This document shows, piece after piece, positions 19,194 through 27,805 of a stretch of 64,000 nt of DNA (position 1 is the first letter of the stretch; each line of letters opens with the position of its first letter). Source of the DNA: Aliarcobacter vitoriensis. GTDB lineage: Bacteria; Campylobacterota; Campylobacteria; Campylobacterales; Arcobacteraceae. A program made the translations under genes and the position numbers. The DNA lies in contig NZ_PDKB01000006.1 of assembly GCF_003316695.1 (NCBI RefSeq), forward strand, positions 62,001 through 126,000. Direction: 5' to 3'. The notes beneath the pieces were generated by a model. It saw only the letters and a list, made by a program, of their open reading frames with translations, did no database searches and was not told where the DNA came from.

Positions 19194-21207
19194 ATCTAAA
19201 ACTTACAAACCAAGTTGTACCCTCTCTTAGCATTTTCTCATCTTTTGTATTGTATCCATAGTAAAAATACTCTTTATCTAAGATATTTTTTGCTCCAAAA
19301 TATAGTTTTGCATCTTTTGAAATATTATGAGTAAGAGTTAAATCAAGTAAAGCAACATCACCTATTTTATTACCATTTAAAAGATTTTTAGAACCATAAT
19401 ATCTAATCAATGGGCTAATAGTAAATTTAGAATTTATTGGATAAATATATCCTAAAATTGTAGTTATTTTTGAAACTATTGGTGTATCTATTTTTAAGTT
19501 TTCATAACTATTTTTATAAGCAAAACTATTAAAACTAGCATTTAAAATTACTTTTGAACGATTCTCAAAACTTTTACTATACTCTAGCTCTGCTCCATAG
19601 TTATATTCATCTTGCTTTTTATTGTAGTATTGTAAAGAATCTTTATACCTATAACCATCAATAGAATTTATATACTTTTGATAGTATAAATTTAACTTTA
19701 ATTTCTCATCATTTTGTTGATAAATATACATCAATTCAACACTTTGTAGTTTTTCTGCTTCTAAAGCTTGGTCTTGAGAGTTTATTATATGCCCTACAAA
19801 ATAGTCTTCTATTAAAGATGGATTTCTATTCGCTTGAGAAATAGAGAATTTATATATATTTATATCATCATTAGAGTAAACAGAACCTAATCTAAAGTTT
19901 AAAAGCTTTTTATAATCTTGATAGTCATCAATTCCAAGATTTGCTAAAAGAGTTAAATTCTCATTTACACTATAAGTATCTGCTAAAAAATATGACATAT
20001 TAGTTTTTGAACTCTCATCACTTATAAATCCTTGCTTTCCTGAAAACTCTTTTAACTCCTTTTGTACTGGGAAATAGGCATCATATTTTGGAATGTATTG
20101 TCCTAAACCTGTTAGATAATCTACATTTGTATAGTATTTATTTTTTGGAATTTGGATTAAAGAACCATAAACTCCATATTCGATTTTATTATTTGTAAAG
20201 CTAGTATTTTTTACTAAAAGTGATATATAACTCTCTCTTTGAGTATAATCAACTTTAAAATGTGGGTCATAGATTCCAACATTATTTGGTTCAAATTTAT
20301 ACATATAAGTATTCATTTTATAATTACTTTGTACACTTCCTATCTTCATTTCCAAAATATTGTTTGTATTTAAGAAAGTATCATAAGTTATTTCATTTGA
20401 AAACATCTCATATTTTGAGTAACCATCATCACTCCAATCTAATAATCCAGTAGTACCATAATTGTTTTGTCTATTATTTTTTATATAATTTGAAGATATT
20501 TTAAAGTTTTTATTTTCTAAAGAAGCACCAATTAAAATATCTTCAATTCCTTCTAAAGATTCTTGTTTTCTATCAAAATTTGTTCCAAAATCTATAGAAT
20601 TAGTCAAAATAGCACTAGGGGCATCTACTTTTTTATTGTGTTTCAAGTAACTTGTAGATAATTTTAGTTTCCAATTATCATTTAATTTTTCATTTAAAAG
20701 TAAAGAGAAATTCTTATTATCAAAGCTTCCTGTTCCAAAAGCAATATTACTTTTATTTTTTGTGATAATATCAATAACAGCTACAAAACCACCTTGATCA
20801 TAAATAGTTGAAGCATTTCCTTTTGATATTTCTATTCTATCAATTAGACTAATTGGAAAATTTTCAAAATAGTTTGAAGATACACTAACTCCATTTATTC
20901 TATATTTTATTTTCTCTTGAAAACTATTTAAAGGTTGAGTATATCCTCTTACAGATACAATAGAGTTAACAGAAGTTGTTTTAAAAGCTTGAATTCCAGC
21001 AACAAAATTTAAAGCTTCAGACAAAGTATTTATTCCTAATGTTTGTAGATCATTAGCATATAAAACTGTCATTGCTGTTGGTTTATAATCAATATTTAAG
21101 TTAGATTTATCACTATATTCATTTAAATCATCTAATATATTTTCTAGTTCTTGAGAAAATAAAAGTATAGGAAGTAATAAAAATATAAATACTATTTTAA
21201 AAAACAT
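19183..21207 (-). CDS. TonB-dependent outer-membrane receptor
   Basis: This is a predicted 22-strand receptor for uptake or sensing of a ligand. I start it at 21207, giving 674 residues, because the upstream ATG at 21237 falls inside the -10 box, while the internal one precedes a clear signal peptide (FFKIVFIFLLLPILLFSQ) and has a GAGAAG site. The plug domain spans about 35-155: MTVLYANDLQTLGINTLSEAL, VSVRGYTQP, RIEISKGNASTIYDQGG. The barrel ends with DF in VSFRYDF. There is no N-terminal signalling (STN) domain, so signalling may go through the YfiR-like protein encoded next. The ligand is unknown. Confidence 0.9.
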   Translation of the reverse strand: MFFKIVFIFLLLPILLFSQELENILDDLNEYSDKSNLNIDYKPTAMTVLYANDLQTLGINTLSEALNFVAGIQAFKTTSVNSIVSVRGYTQPLNSFQEKIKYRINGVSVSSNYFENFPISLIDRIEISKGNASTIYDQGGFVAVIDIITKNKSNIAFGTGSFDNKNFSLLLNEKLNDNWKLKLSTSYLKHNKKVDAPSAILTNSIDFGTNFDRKQESLEGIEDILIGASLENKNFKISSNYIKNNRQNNYGTTGLLDWSDDGYSKYEMFSNEITYDTFLNTNNILEMKIGSVQSNYKMNTYMYKFEPNNVGIYDPHFKVDYTQRESYISLLVKNTSFTNNKIEYGVYGSLIQIPKNKYYTNVDYLTGLGQYIPKYDAYFPVQKELKEFSGKQGFISDESSKTNMSYFLADTYSVNENLTLLANLGIDDYQDYKKLLNFRLGSVYSNDDINIYKFSISQANRNPSLIEDYFVGHIINSQDQALEAEKLQSVELMYIYQQNDEKLKLNLYYQKYINSIDGYRYKDSLQYYNKKQDEYNYGAELEYSKSFENRSKVILNASFNSFAYKNSYENLKIDTPIVSKITTILGYIYPINSKFTISPLIRYYGSKNLLNGNKIGDVALLDLTLTHNISKDAKLYFGAKNILDKEYFYYGYNTKDEKMLREGTTWFVSFRYDF

Positions 21208-21235
21208 TTTCTTCTCATTTTCATAAAATTCTAAC

Positions 21236-21265
21236 ATTATAGTTAAAAAGTGTGATGAAGTGTGA
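21236..21265 (-). promoter_or_regulatory. Operator/promoter of the receptor-YfiR-kinase-regulator operon (site 3)
   Basis: The minus strand has TCACACT-TCA-TCACACT (21249-21265), a 7-base spacer and TATAAT (21236-21241), the same as sites 1 and 2 although the spacer bases differ. The -10 is 29 bases upstream of the chosen receptor start codon. This places the regulator gene in its own regulon. Confidence 0.8.
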
Positions 21266-21301
21266 TATTTTTTCTAAAATAATTAAATTTATATTTTTTA
21301 C

Positions 21302-21859
21302 TTATATTTCAACTTTGTTAATAAATTTGGTAAACAATACTCCTATAGGTACAATCCCTAAACCAATGATAAAAGCTAATGGTACAAAAACTTCATTGTT
21401 ATTTAAAGCAAAAAATCCAAAAATTAAAACAACATATCCTAAAATCCTATAAATAGATAAAAATCCACCTGTACTAAAAAGTGTATTTTTAAAGGTATTT
21501 TGTTTTACCCTACTTTTCTCTTCATCTATTATCTCTTTTATCTTTTGTGGAGTTAATTCATCTTCTGGAATTTCTTTGTATTCACTATATAAATCATAAG
21601 GGTCATCTATCTCATCTATTTTATCTCTATCTTCACTTAAAATAGTAGAATTGTCATCTATATTTGCTAATCTATTTTGAATATTTTTTCTATATGACAA
21701 AAATGATGCAATAGTTATAAACAATGATGAGAAAAATGCAACTTGTATATTTAAAAGCCACAAAGTATTTTGAAAAAATATTGCATAAAGGCTAAGGCAA
21801 AGGTTTAAAAATATAAAAACCTTTGCAAAATTTAGAATTTTACTATTTATCTTCGTCAT
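21302..21859 (-). CDS. Predicted membrane protein of unknown function
   Basis: The 185-residue protein has two hydrophobic helices near the N terminus (about 12-30 and 36-55). An acidic, charged cytoplasmic segment follows (about 75-118, with DKIDEIDDPYDLY and a KIKEIIDEEKSRVK helix), then two more helices at 130-155 and 158-178. The pattern suggests an inner-membrane protein with a central cytoplasmic loop. I know no function. Its start overlaps the end of the AtpZ-like gene by 17 bases, so it is the last gene of a hemL-ppnP-atpZ-like cluster. Confidence 0.75.
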   Translation of the reverse strand: MTKINSKILNFAKVFIFLNLCLSLYAIFFQNTLWLLNIQVAFFSSLFITIASFLSYRKNIQNRLANIDDNSTILSEDRDKIDEIDDPYDLYSEYKEIPEDELTPQKIKEIIDEEKSRVKQNTFKNTLFSTGGFLSIYRILGYVVLIFGFFALNNNEVFVPLAFIIGLGIVPIGVLFTKFINKVEI

Positions 21860-22151
21860 CTAAAGATTTATCACCATATTTTGCTCTATGAGCATATCGT
21901 GGGTCATTTTCCATACCTTCATAAACTTTTTGAGCTCTTTTATAAGCTCTATATACATTAAGACCAGCTGCGGCTATTCCCCAAAAAACTCCCAACCAAA
22001 GAGTCCAAGTATAACCTGTCAAGTGTTTTAAACCTAATCCAATAGCAACTCCAATAACAACTGCAGCAACCATAGAAATACCTACTGATAAACTATCTAA
22101 AGCTTCTATTTTATCTCTATGTTTTGGTTTTTGTTCTTTTAAATCTTCCAT
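21843..22151 (-). CDS. AtpZ/AtpI-family small membrane protein
   Basis: The 102-residue protein has two closely spaced transmembrane helices (about 20-42 and 50-68), with LDSLSVGISMVAAVVIGVAIG and a TLWLGVFWGIAAAGLNVYRA pattern. These match the AtpZ/AtpI family, which is associated with ATP synthase assembly or Mg2+ handling. The C-terminal tail is charged (EGMENDPRYAHRAKYGDKS). The ATP synthase genes are not in the window. It lies 11 bases after ppnP and overlaps the next gene. Confidence 0.75.
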   Translation of the reverse strand: MEDLKEQKPKHRDKIEALDSLSVGISMVAAVVIGVAIGLGLKHLTGYTWTLWLGVFWGIAAAGLNVYRAYKRAQKVYEGMENDPRYAHRAKYGDKSLDDEDK

Positions 22152-22162
22152 ATTTTTCCAAT

Positions 22163-22477
22163 CTATTTTATATAACTACAACAGTAATCGCTTATTGTTT
22201 TTACTTTTATATCAAAGCTAGAATTTGCAGGAACACTAAAAGAACTTCCACTTTTGTAAGTTTTCCACTCATTTTCACCTTTCAATCGTACTTCAACATC
22301 ACCTTCAATTATCTCCATAATTTCAGCTTCTGCTGTTCCAAAAAGATACTCTCCAACCATCATAATCCCTAAAGATTTTTTACTTCCGTCAGTATCTATA
22401 AATGTTCTACTAGTAACATTTCCATTAAAATATATATTAGATTTTTTTATCAATTCTACATTTTTAAAACTTTGCAT
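22163..22477 (-). CDS. ppnP: Pyrimidine/purine nucleoside phosphorylase PpnP
   Basis: PpnP is a small cupin that phosphorolyses several nucleosides to base and ribose-1-phosphate. The 104-residue protein has the family features VTSRTFIDTDGSKKSLGIMM, GEYLFGTAEAEIMEIIEG, a WKTYKSGSSFSVPANSSFDI stretch and a final YCCSYIK, with the normal length. It follows hemL by 8 bases on the same strand and may be co-transcribed with it. Confidence 0.9.
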   Translation of the reverse strand: MQSFKNVELIKKSNIYFNGNVTSRTFIDTDGSKKSLGIMMVGEYLFGTAEAEIMEIIEGDVEVRLKGENEWKTYKSGSSFSVPANSSFDIKVKTISDYCCSYIK

Positions 22478-22485
22478 TTTTTACC

Positions 22486-23766
22486 TTATAAATCTTTCAT
22501 TACTTCTTTTGCTGCTTTTATACAATCATCTATCTCTTTATTTGTAATTTTTGTACAAATAAATCCAGCTTCATATTGGCTACAAGCAAAATAAAAACCT
22601 CTTTTTAACATTTCTTGATGAAATTTAGCAAATCTTTCAAAATTGCAATTTCCTACTTCTTTAAAATTTTTTGGCTCATTTTCACAAAAGAAAAATCCAA
22701 ACATACTTCCTCTTGTGTTTACTTGCAATGAAATATTACACTCTTTTGCAACTTTTTTTAATCCATTTACAAGTCTTAAAGCTTTTTTAGATAAATCATC
22801 ATATATCTTTGGATTTGCTTTTAATTTCTTTAAACTTTCAAGTCCAGCTGCCATAGCTACTGGATTTCCACTTAATGTTCCTGCTTGGTAAATTTTACCT
22901 TCAGGAGAAAGATAACTCATAATCTCTTTATTTGAAGCAAATGCACCAACAGGCATTCCAGCACCTATTACTTTTCCAAAAGTCAAAATATCAGCTTGTA
23001 CTTTTAAAATTCCACTTGCTCCTTTTAAACTTGCTCTAAATCCACTCATAACTTCATCAAAAATTAGTAACGCTCCATGTTTATCACAAAGCTCTCTACA
23101 AGCAACTAAAAACTCTTCTGTTGCAGGAACTAATCCCATATTACCAGCAATTGGTTCGATTATAATACAAGCAATATCAGAACTCTCTTCAAAGCATTTT
23201 TCTAATTGTGCTATATTGTTATATTCGCACAAAAGTGTGTGTTTTGTTAAATCAGAAGGAACGCCAGGACTACTTGGACTTCCAAAAGTTGCCATTCCAC
23301 TTCCTGCTTGAACTAGTAGTGAATCACTATGTCCGTGATAACAACCCTCAAATTTTATAATATCATTTTTATTTGTAACACCTCTTGCTAATCTTATAGC
23401 ACTCATAGTAGCTTCTGTTCCAGAACTTACAAATCTAACTTTATCGATATTGTCATACATATCAACAATTTCATTAGCTAATTTTGTTTCTAAATTTGTA
23501 GGTGCTCCAAATGAAAGACCTTCTTTTGCAGTTTTTATAACAACCTTTTCAATATCTTTATCACAATGTCCAAAAATCAGTGGTCCCCAACTTTGTACAA
23601 AATCTAAATATTTATTTCCATCTATATCATAGATATATGCACCTTTCCCTTTTTTTATAAAAGGTGGTGTTCCTCCAACGCTTTTAAATGCACGAACAGG
23701 AGAATCAACACCTCCAGGGATTACTTTACAAGCTTTTTCATAAGCTTTAATAGATTTTTTAAACAT
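22486..23766 (-). CDS. hemL: Glutamate-1-semialdehyde 2,1-aminomutase
   Basis: HemL converts glutamate-1-semialdehyde to 5-aminolevulinate, the C5 route into heme, using pyridoxal phosphate. I use the start at 23766 (426 residues, the family length), which has AGGAA six bases upstream. An upstream in-frame ATG at 23796 would add ten residues without a good site. Visible motifs are [63 protein letters not shown] and the PLP lysine in [15 protein letters not shown]. Nothing is missing. Confidence 0.97.
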   Translation of the reverse strand: MFKKSIKAYEKACKVIPGGVDSPVRAFKSVGGTPPFIKKGKGAYIYDIDGNKYLDFVQSWGPLIFGHCDKDIEKVVIKTAKEGLSFGAPTNLETKLANEIVDMYDNIDKVRFVSSGTEATMSAIRLARGVTNKNDIIKFEGCYHGHSDSLLVQAGSGMATFGSPSSPGVPSDLTKHTLLCEYNNIAQLEKCFEESSDIACIIIEPIAGNMGLVPATEEFLVACRELCDKHGALLIFDEVMSGFRASLKGASGILKVQADILTFGKVIGAGMPVGAFASNKEIMSYLSPEGKIYQAGTLSGNPVAMAAGLESLKKLKANPKIYDDLSKKALRLVNGLKKVAKECNISLQVNTRGSMFGFFFCENEPKNFKEVGNCNFERFAKFHQEMLKRGFYFACSQYEAGFICTKITNKEIDDCIKAAKEVMKDL

Positions 23767-23835
23767 ATATATTCCTAAATAATTATTTATTTTCATTTTA
23801 CTATAAGTTATATAAGCAATTGGTTATTTAAATAT

Positions 23836-24174
23836 TTAAACAATTTTTGGTACAACAATTTGAACTAAAAACATATAAAAAACAGTTGAACCAATGATGC
23901 TTAAAAGTACATTATTAAACCTTATATGAAGAAAAATTGTTATAAAAATAGATAAAATTTCAGCTATTCCAAAAGGAACTTCTAAAAAATCTACACTTTT
24001 TATTGTGTAAAAAACTAAAATAACCATTATTGCCAATGGCATTGCTTTTTCAAAAATGAGTAAAATTTGTGATTGTTTTTCTTGTTTTCTAAAAATTATA
24101 AAAGGTAAGAAACGAGTCAACATAGTAGCAATCATTGCAACTAGAATAACTAAAATGATTTCTAAATTACTCAA
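23836..24174 (-). CDS. azlD: AzlD-family branched-chain amino acid exporter subunit
   Basis: AzlD is the small membrane partner of AzlC in a branched-chain amino acid export pair. The 112-residue protein is almost entirely hydrophobic, with about four transmembrane helices. It has the family pattern TMLTRFLPFIIFRKQE near residue 18 and KAMPLAIMVILVFY. It overlaps azlC by four bases (ATGA), so the two subunits are translationally coupled. The substrate is inferred from the family only. Confidence 0.85.
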   Translation of the reverse strand: MSNLEIILVILVAMIATMLTRFLPFIIFRKQEKQSQILLIFEKAMPLAIMVILVFYTIKSVDFLEVPFGIAEILSIFITIFLHIRFNNVLLSIIGSTVFYMFLVQIVVPKIV

Positions 24175-24860
24175 ATTTGTATCCTTCCTCTAAATAAAAT
24201 AATAAAAATTGTACAAATAGTCAAACAAACAATCAACATATATTCATTTGGTAAAAATAGTCCAAAAATTCCTACTATACAAGATATTAAAAGAACGATT
24301 TTTGATTTCAATTTTTTATATAACTCTATTGCTAAAACAACAAAAAGTGATGTTAGCATAAACCCTATTCCTGTTGAATCAAAATTTAAAAATTGTCCAA
24401 AATAAGAACCTAAAAATACACCAAAAACCCAATATATTTGACTCAAAAGTGTTATAAAAAAATATACTTTTTGTTTTTCATCATTTTTTATATCTATTAG
24501 TTTAAAAAGTGCAAAAGTTTCATCTGTAAGCGAAAATATAGAGTATTTTTTAACTAATCCTTTTAGGTTTTTAAAATCATTTAACATCGAAATACCATAG
24601 AAAAAGTGTCTAAAATTTACTAAAAATATTGTTATAAAAACCTCAAATAAAGATGCAAAAGACAATATAAAAGCAACAACTAGGAATTCAGCACTTCCAG
24701 CATAAACTAAAGCACTCATAAGGGTAGCAAAATACCAAGGAATATCAGAGCTTACAGCAAATATACCAAATGCCATACCTAAAGGAATATATCCAAAAAA
24801 AATAGGAGATGTGATTTTTATGATTTGTACGAGTTTCAAGAATGCCTTTTCAAAAAACAA
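24171..24860 (-). CDS. azlC: AzlC-family branched-chain amino acid exporter subunit
   Basis: AzlC is the large membrane subunit of the AzlCD exporter. The 229-residue protein has the N-terminal signature PIFFGYIPLGMAFGIFAVSS, then LMSALVYAGSAEFLVVAFI and NFRHFFYGISML. These three conserved segments are typical, and about seven transmembrane helices follow. It starts with ATG 24 bases after the end of the short divergent promoter region shared with the tonB-like gene. Regulation by an Lrp or similar protein is not visible. Confidence 0.88.
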   Translation of the reverse strand: MFFEKAFLKLVQIIKITSPIFFGYIPLGMAFGIFAVSSDIPWYFATLMSALVYAGSAEFLVVAFILSFASLFEVFITIFLVNFRHFFYGISMLNDFKNLKGLVKKYSIFSLTDETFALFKLIDIKNDEKQKVYFFITLLSQIYWVFGVFLGSYFGQFLNFDSTGIGFMLTSLFVVLAIELYKKLKSKIVLLISCIVGIFGLFLPNEYMLIVCLTICTIFIILFRGRIQI

Positions 24861-24922
24861 AATTATATCTTTAAAAAGTTTATATCTATTTTATACTATG
24901 CCAAATTTTCAAGAAAATTTAA

Positions 24923-24928
24923 TATAAT
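24923..24928 (+). promoter_or_regulatory. -10 box placed for a leaderless tonB-like transcript
   Basis: TATAAT ends 6 bases before the ATG of the TonB-like gene. A normal start point 6-7 bases after the -10 box would coincide with the A of ATG, and no Shine-Dalgarno sequence lies in between. The transcript may therefore be leaderless, unless an upstream promoter is used. Confidence 0.4.
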
Positions 24929-24934
24929 TCGCCT

Positions 24935-25684
24935 ATGAGAATTATTGCTATATCTTTTATCATTTCAATATTAATTCATCTTCTCTTATTTATAGAGTAC
25001 AAAAAGAATGATGATACAAAAAAAGATGTACCAAAAGAGCATGTAGAAAAAACTGAGGTTAAGATGGTAAAACTTCAAGAAAAAAAATCCTCACCAGAAC
25101 AAATACCAACACCACCAACTCAAAAAGTAGAGAAAATAGAACCTATACAAAAACAAGAAATCCAAAAGAAGCAAGAAACTGTAAAACAGATACAACCTAA
25201 ACCAAAAGATATAAAAAAAGCAAAAGAGTTTCAAGATAAAATTTTAAAAGAGCAAAATGTAAAAAATAAAAAAACAATACAAGAAAAAACTTTAGAAGAC
25301 TTTTTAAGCCAAAAAGAACCTATAAATAAAGAAGTTTTAAATGAACTTCAAAAGCTTTATGGAAAAGAGTATGATAATTTTACTAAAGTTCAAAAAGCAT
25401 ATTTAGAGAAAAATATAAATAACTTTCAAGTTATTACACAAAGAGTTTTAAATCGTATAGGTTATCCAAAATTATCAGCATATTTAAGAATTGGTGGAAT
25501 AAATGTTGTAGAATTTATGTTTCATCCAAATGGAGATATTAGTGATTTAAAAATAATTGGACCTTCTGGATACTCTGATTTAGATAAACACTCTATTGAA
25601 TTAATAGAAATTGCGTATAAAGAATATCCAAAGCCTAGTGAACCAACAAAAATAAGATTTAAAGTTCACTACATAGCACATTAA
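24935..25684 (+). CDS. TonB-like energy transducer
   Basis: TonB couples the inner-membrane proton motive force to outer-membrane receptors, of which this window encodes three. The 249-residue protein has an N-terminal anchor (about 1-20, with the His of SILIHLLLF that is typical of TonB anchors). A long lysine/proline/glutamine-rich periplasmic region (about 25-130) follows, then a C-terminal TonB domain with YPKLSAYLRIGGINVVEFMFHPNG and VHYI. No exbB or exbD is adjacent. The gene appears monocistronic between azlCD and convergent rodA. Confidence 0.8.
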   Translation: MRIIAISFIISILIHLLLFIEYKKNDDTKKDVPKEHVEKTEVKMVKLQEKKSSPEQIPTPPTQKVEKIEPIQKQEIQKKQETVKQIQPKPKDIKKAKEFQDKILKEQNVKNKKTIQEKTLEDFLSQKEPINKEVLNELQKLYGKEYDNFTKVQKAYLEKNINNFQVITQRVLNRIGYPKLSAYLRIGGINVVEFMFHPNGDISDLKIIGPSGYSDLDKHSIELIEIAYKEYPKPSEPTKIRFKVHYIAH

Positions 25685-25689
25685 AATAT

Positions 25690-26799
25690 TTACATTTTTC
25701 GTTCATAATTATAAATATCCATATACCTAAATGCTATTAAATTTTCCAATATTGCAAAAGTTACTATAAAATTCAAAAATGAGCTTCCTCCATAGGAGAA
25801 TAGTGGTAAAGGTATCCCAACAACAGGTGCAAAACCTATAACCATCAAAATATTTACACTCATATTTAAAAATATAAGTAAGGCTAGTCCAGAAGCAAAA
25901 GCTTTGACTACGAAATCATTTTTAAAAAAATAGTTTATTGTAAAGAGATGAAATATTATTAATAAATATAAAAATATAAGTCCCAAAGCACCTAAAAAGC
26001 CATGTCTTTCAACCAAATATGCAAAAATAAAATCACTTGTTGCTATTGGCAAAAATTTTAACTGAGTTTGTGTGGCTTCGTTACTATCTTTTCCAGTAAG
26101 TCCACCTGAACCAATTGCTATAATACTTTGCTGTACATGGTAACTAGGTTTTTCAGCAACTATAAAATCGTGAACTCTCTTTTTTTGATAATCTTTCATT
26201 ATATAATTATAGGATAATGGTATAATTACAGATAAAATAGCAACTATACCTAGCCATATTTTCCAATTTACTCCTATTATGAAAAGTATTCCATAACCAA
26301 CAAGTAGCATTACTAAAGCAGTTCCCAAATCTGGTTCTTTTGCTATAAGAAAAAATGGAATCATAATATATATAGAAAAATATCCGAAATCTTTTAAACC
26401 ATATCCTCCTATTGGTGGTGGACGATGGTGTATTAAATATCCAAGCATTAAAATGTATATTGGTTTTATAATTTCTGATGGTTGAATAGTTGTATCAACT
26501 ATTGGTATATGTATCCATCTTTTAGCTCCAAGTTTTGTAACTCCTATAAACTCAACAGCTAATAAAAGTATAATTCCTATCCAGTACAAAATAGGCACTA
26601 ATCTTAGGTTTCTTCTTATAGGTAACATAAAAACTAAAAAAAATATAAACAAAGATACACTATAATAAAAAATCTGTTTATTAGCTAATGCTTCATTTAC
26701 ATCTTCAATTAATACATAAGATAGTATTATCAAAGGTGAAATAAATAGTAATATTAAATAATCAAAATGTGAAATAATTCTTTTATCAAGTAATCGCAT
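25690..26799 (-). CDS. rodA: Rod-shape SEDS peptidoglycan glycosyltransferase RodA
   Basis: RodA polymerises glycan strands for side-wall growth with PBP2, encoded here at 33358. The 369-residue protein has about ten transmembrane helices and the SEDS motifs: AKRWIHIPIVDTTIQPSEIIKP, KEPDLGTALVMLLVG, SIIAIGSGGLTGKDSNEATQ and a C-terminal GIPLPLFSYGGSSFLNF. The RHGFLGALGLI segment is also present. It ends 5 bases from the convergent tonB-like gene, and its start is 19 bases from the divergent pseudouridine synthase gene. Confidence 0.95.
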   Translation of the reverse strand: MRLLDKRIISHFDYLILLFISPLIILSYVLIEDVNEALANKQIFYYSVSLFIFFLVFMLPIRRNLRLVPILYWIGIILLLAVEFIGVTKLGAKRWIHIPIVDTTIQPSEIIKPIYILMLGYLIHHRPPPIGGYGLKDFGYFSIYIMIPFFLIAKEPDLGTALVMLLVGYGILFIIGVNWKIWLGIVAILSVIIPLSYNYIMKDYQKKRVHDFIVAEKPSYHVQQSIIAIGSGGLTGKDSNEATQTQLKFLPIATSDFIFAYLVERHGFLGALGLIFLYLLIIFHLFTINYFFKNDFVVKAFASGLALLIFLNMSVNILMVIGFAPVVGIPLPLFSYGGSSFLNFIVTFAILENLIAFRYMDIYNYERKM

Positions 26800-26818
26800 A
26801 ACAAAAGAGTAGCATAAA

Positions 26819-27805
26819 ATGTATAAAAATTTTATTGTAGAAGAAGAGACAAGATTAGATAAATTTTTAAGCTCTAAAATAGAAGCTTCAAGAAATCAAA
26901 TTGAACAATTAATCAAAAAAGATTTTGTAAAAGTTGATGGGAAAACCACTATTAAAAATGGATTGAAATTAAAATTAAATCAAAATGTTGAAGTTTTTTT
27001 CCCAGAAAATGAATTATCAAATATAAAAGATATAGATTTTATAAAAAATTCATTGAAAGATAAAGAAATATCAATTATATACGAAGATGATTCAATTTTA
27101 ATAGTAAATAAACCCATAAATTTAACAATACATGATGCCCCAAGTGTAAAAGATGCAACTTTAGTTGATTGGCTAAAACTTAAAAATATCTCACTTTCTA
27201 CAATAAGTGGAGAAGAAAGACATGGTATTGTACATAGACTTGATAAAGGAACAAGTGGAATAATTATCATTGCAAAAACAAATCAAGCTCACTTAGAACT
27301 ATCAAAACAACTTGAAACTAGAGAGGCAGGAAGATACTATTTAGCATTGATTGATTTACCTTTAAAAGATAATATTGTTGTGGAAGAACCAATAGCTAGA
27401 AATCCTAATAATCGCTTAAGAATGGCTATTGTAAAAGATGGAAGATATTCAAAAACTGCATTTTGCAAACTAGAAACAAGTAAAAATGAAAAGTTTGAGT
27501 TAATTGCTTGTAAACTATCAACTGGAAGAACTCATCAAATAAGAGTTCACTTAAATTCCTTAAATAGGCATATCATTGGAGATAATTTATATGGATTTAA
27601 GAGCGAATTAAGTAAAATAGATGGATTTTTTTTACACGCTTATTGTTTAGTATTTACTCATCCTGTCACAAAAGAAAAGATGAGTTTCACAGCTAATATT
27701 CCTAAACATATGGTAGATTTTTTAGATAATAATTTTAATATGGAGAGAATTTATGAAAGAATTGAAACATCTAGTATCTTTAATTGCTTTAATTTTTCTA
27801 ATTAG
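26819..27805 (+). CDS. RluA-family 23S rRNA pseudouridine synthase
   Basis: This enzyme isomerises specific uridines in large-subunit rRNA (RluD/RluC type). The 328-residue protein has an N-terminal S4 RNA-binding domain (about 1-65) with TRLDKFLSSKIEASRNQIEQLI. The catalytic domain contains EDDSILIVNKP, the active-site motif HGIVHRLDKGTSGIIIIAK with the essential Asp near residue 142, AGRYYLALI and LSTGRTHQIRVHL. Its last 53 bases overlap the next gene in another frame. It heads a cluster ordered as in C. jejuni: rluA family, flpA, trmB, ftsE, ftsX, envC-like. The exact target uridine is not decidable. Confidence 0.9.
   Translation: MYKNFIVEEETRLDKFLSSKIEASRNQIEQLIKKDFVKVDGKTTIKNGLKLKLNQNVEVFFPENELSNIKDIDFIKNSLKDKEISIIYEDDSILIVNKPINLTIHDAPSVKDATLVDWLKLKNISLSTISGEERHGIVHRLDKGTSGIIIIAKTNQAHLELSKQLETREAGRYYLALIDLPLKDNIVVEEPIARNPNNRLRMAIVKDGRYSKTAFCKLETSKNEKFELIACKLSTGRTHQIRVHLNSLNRHIIGDNLYGFKSELSKIDGFFLHAYCLVFTHPVTKEKMSFTANIPKHMVDFLDNNFNMERIYERIETSSIFNCFNFSN

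Noticed and set aside
21208-21237. Longer start of the TonB receptor at 21237
   Set aside because: That ATG overlaps the TATAAT box of operator site 3 and would add ten charged residues before the signal peptide; the start at 21207 has a GAGAAG site and a clean signal sequence.
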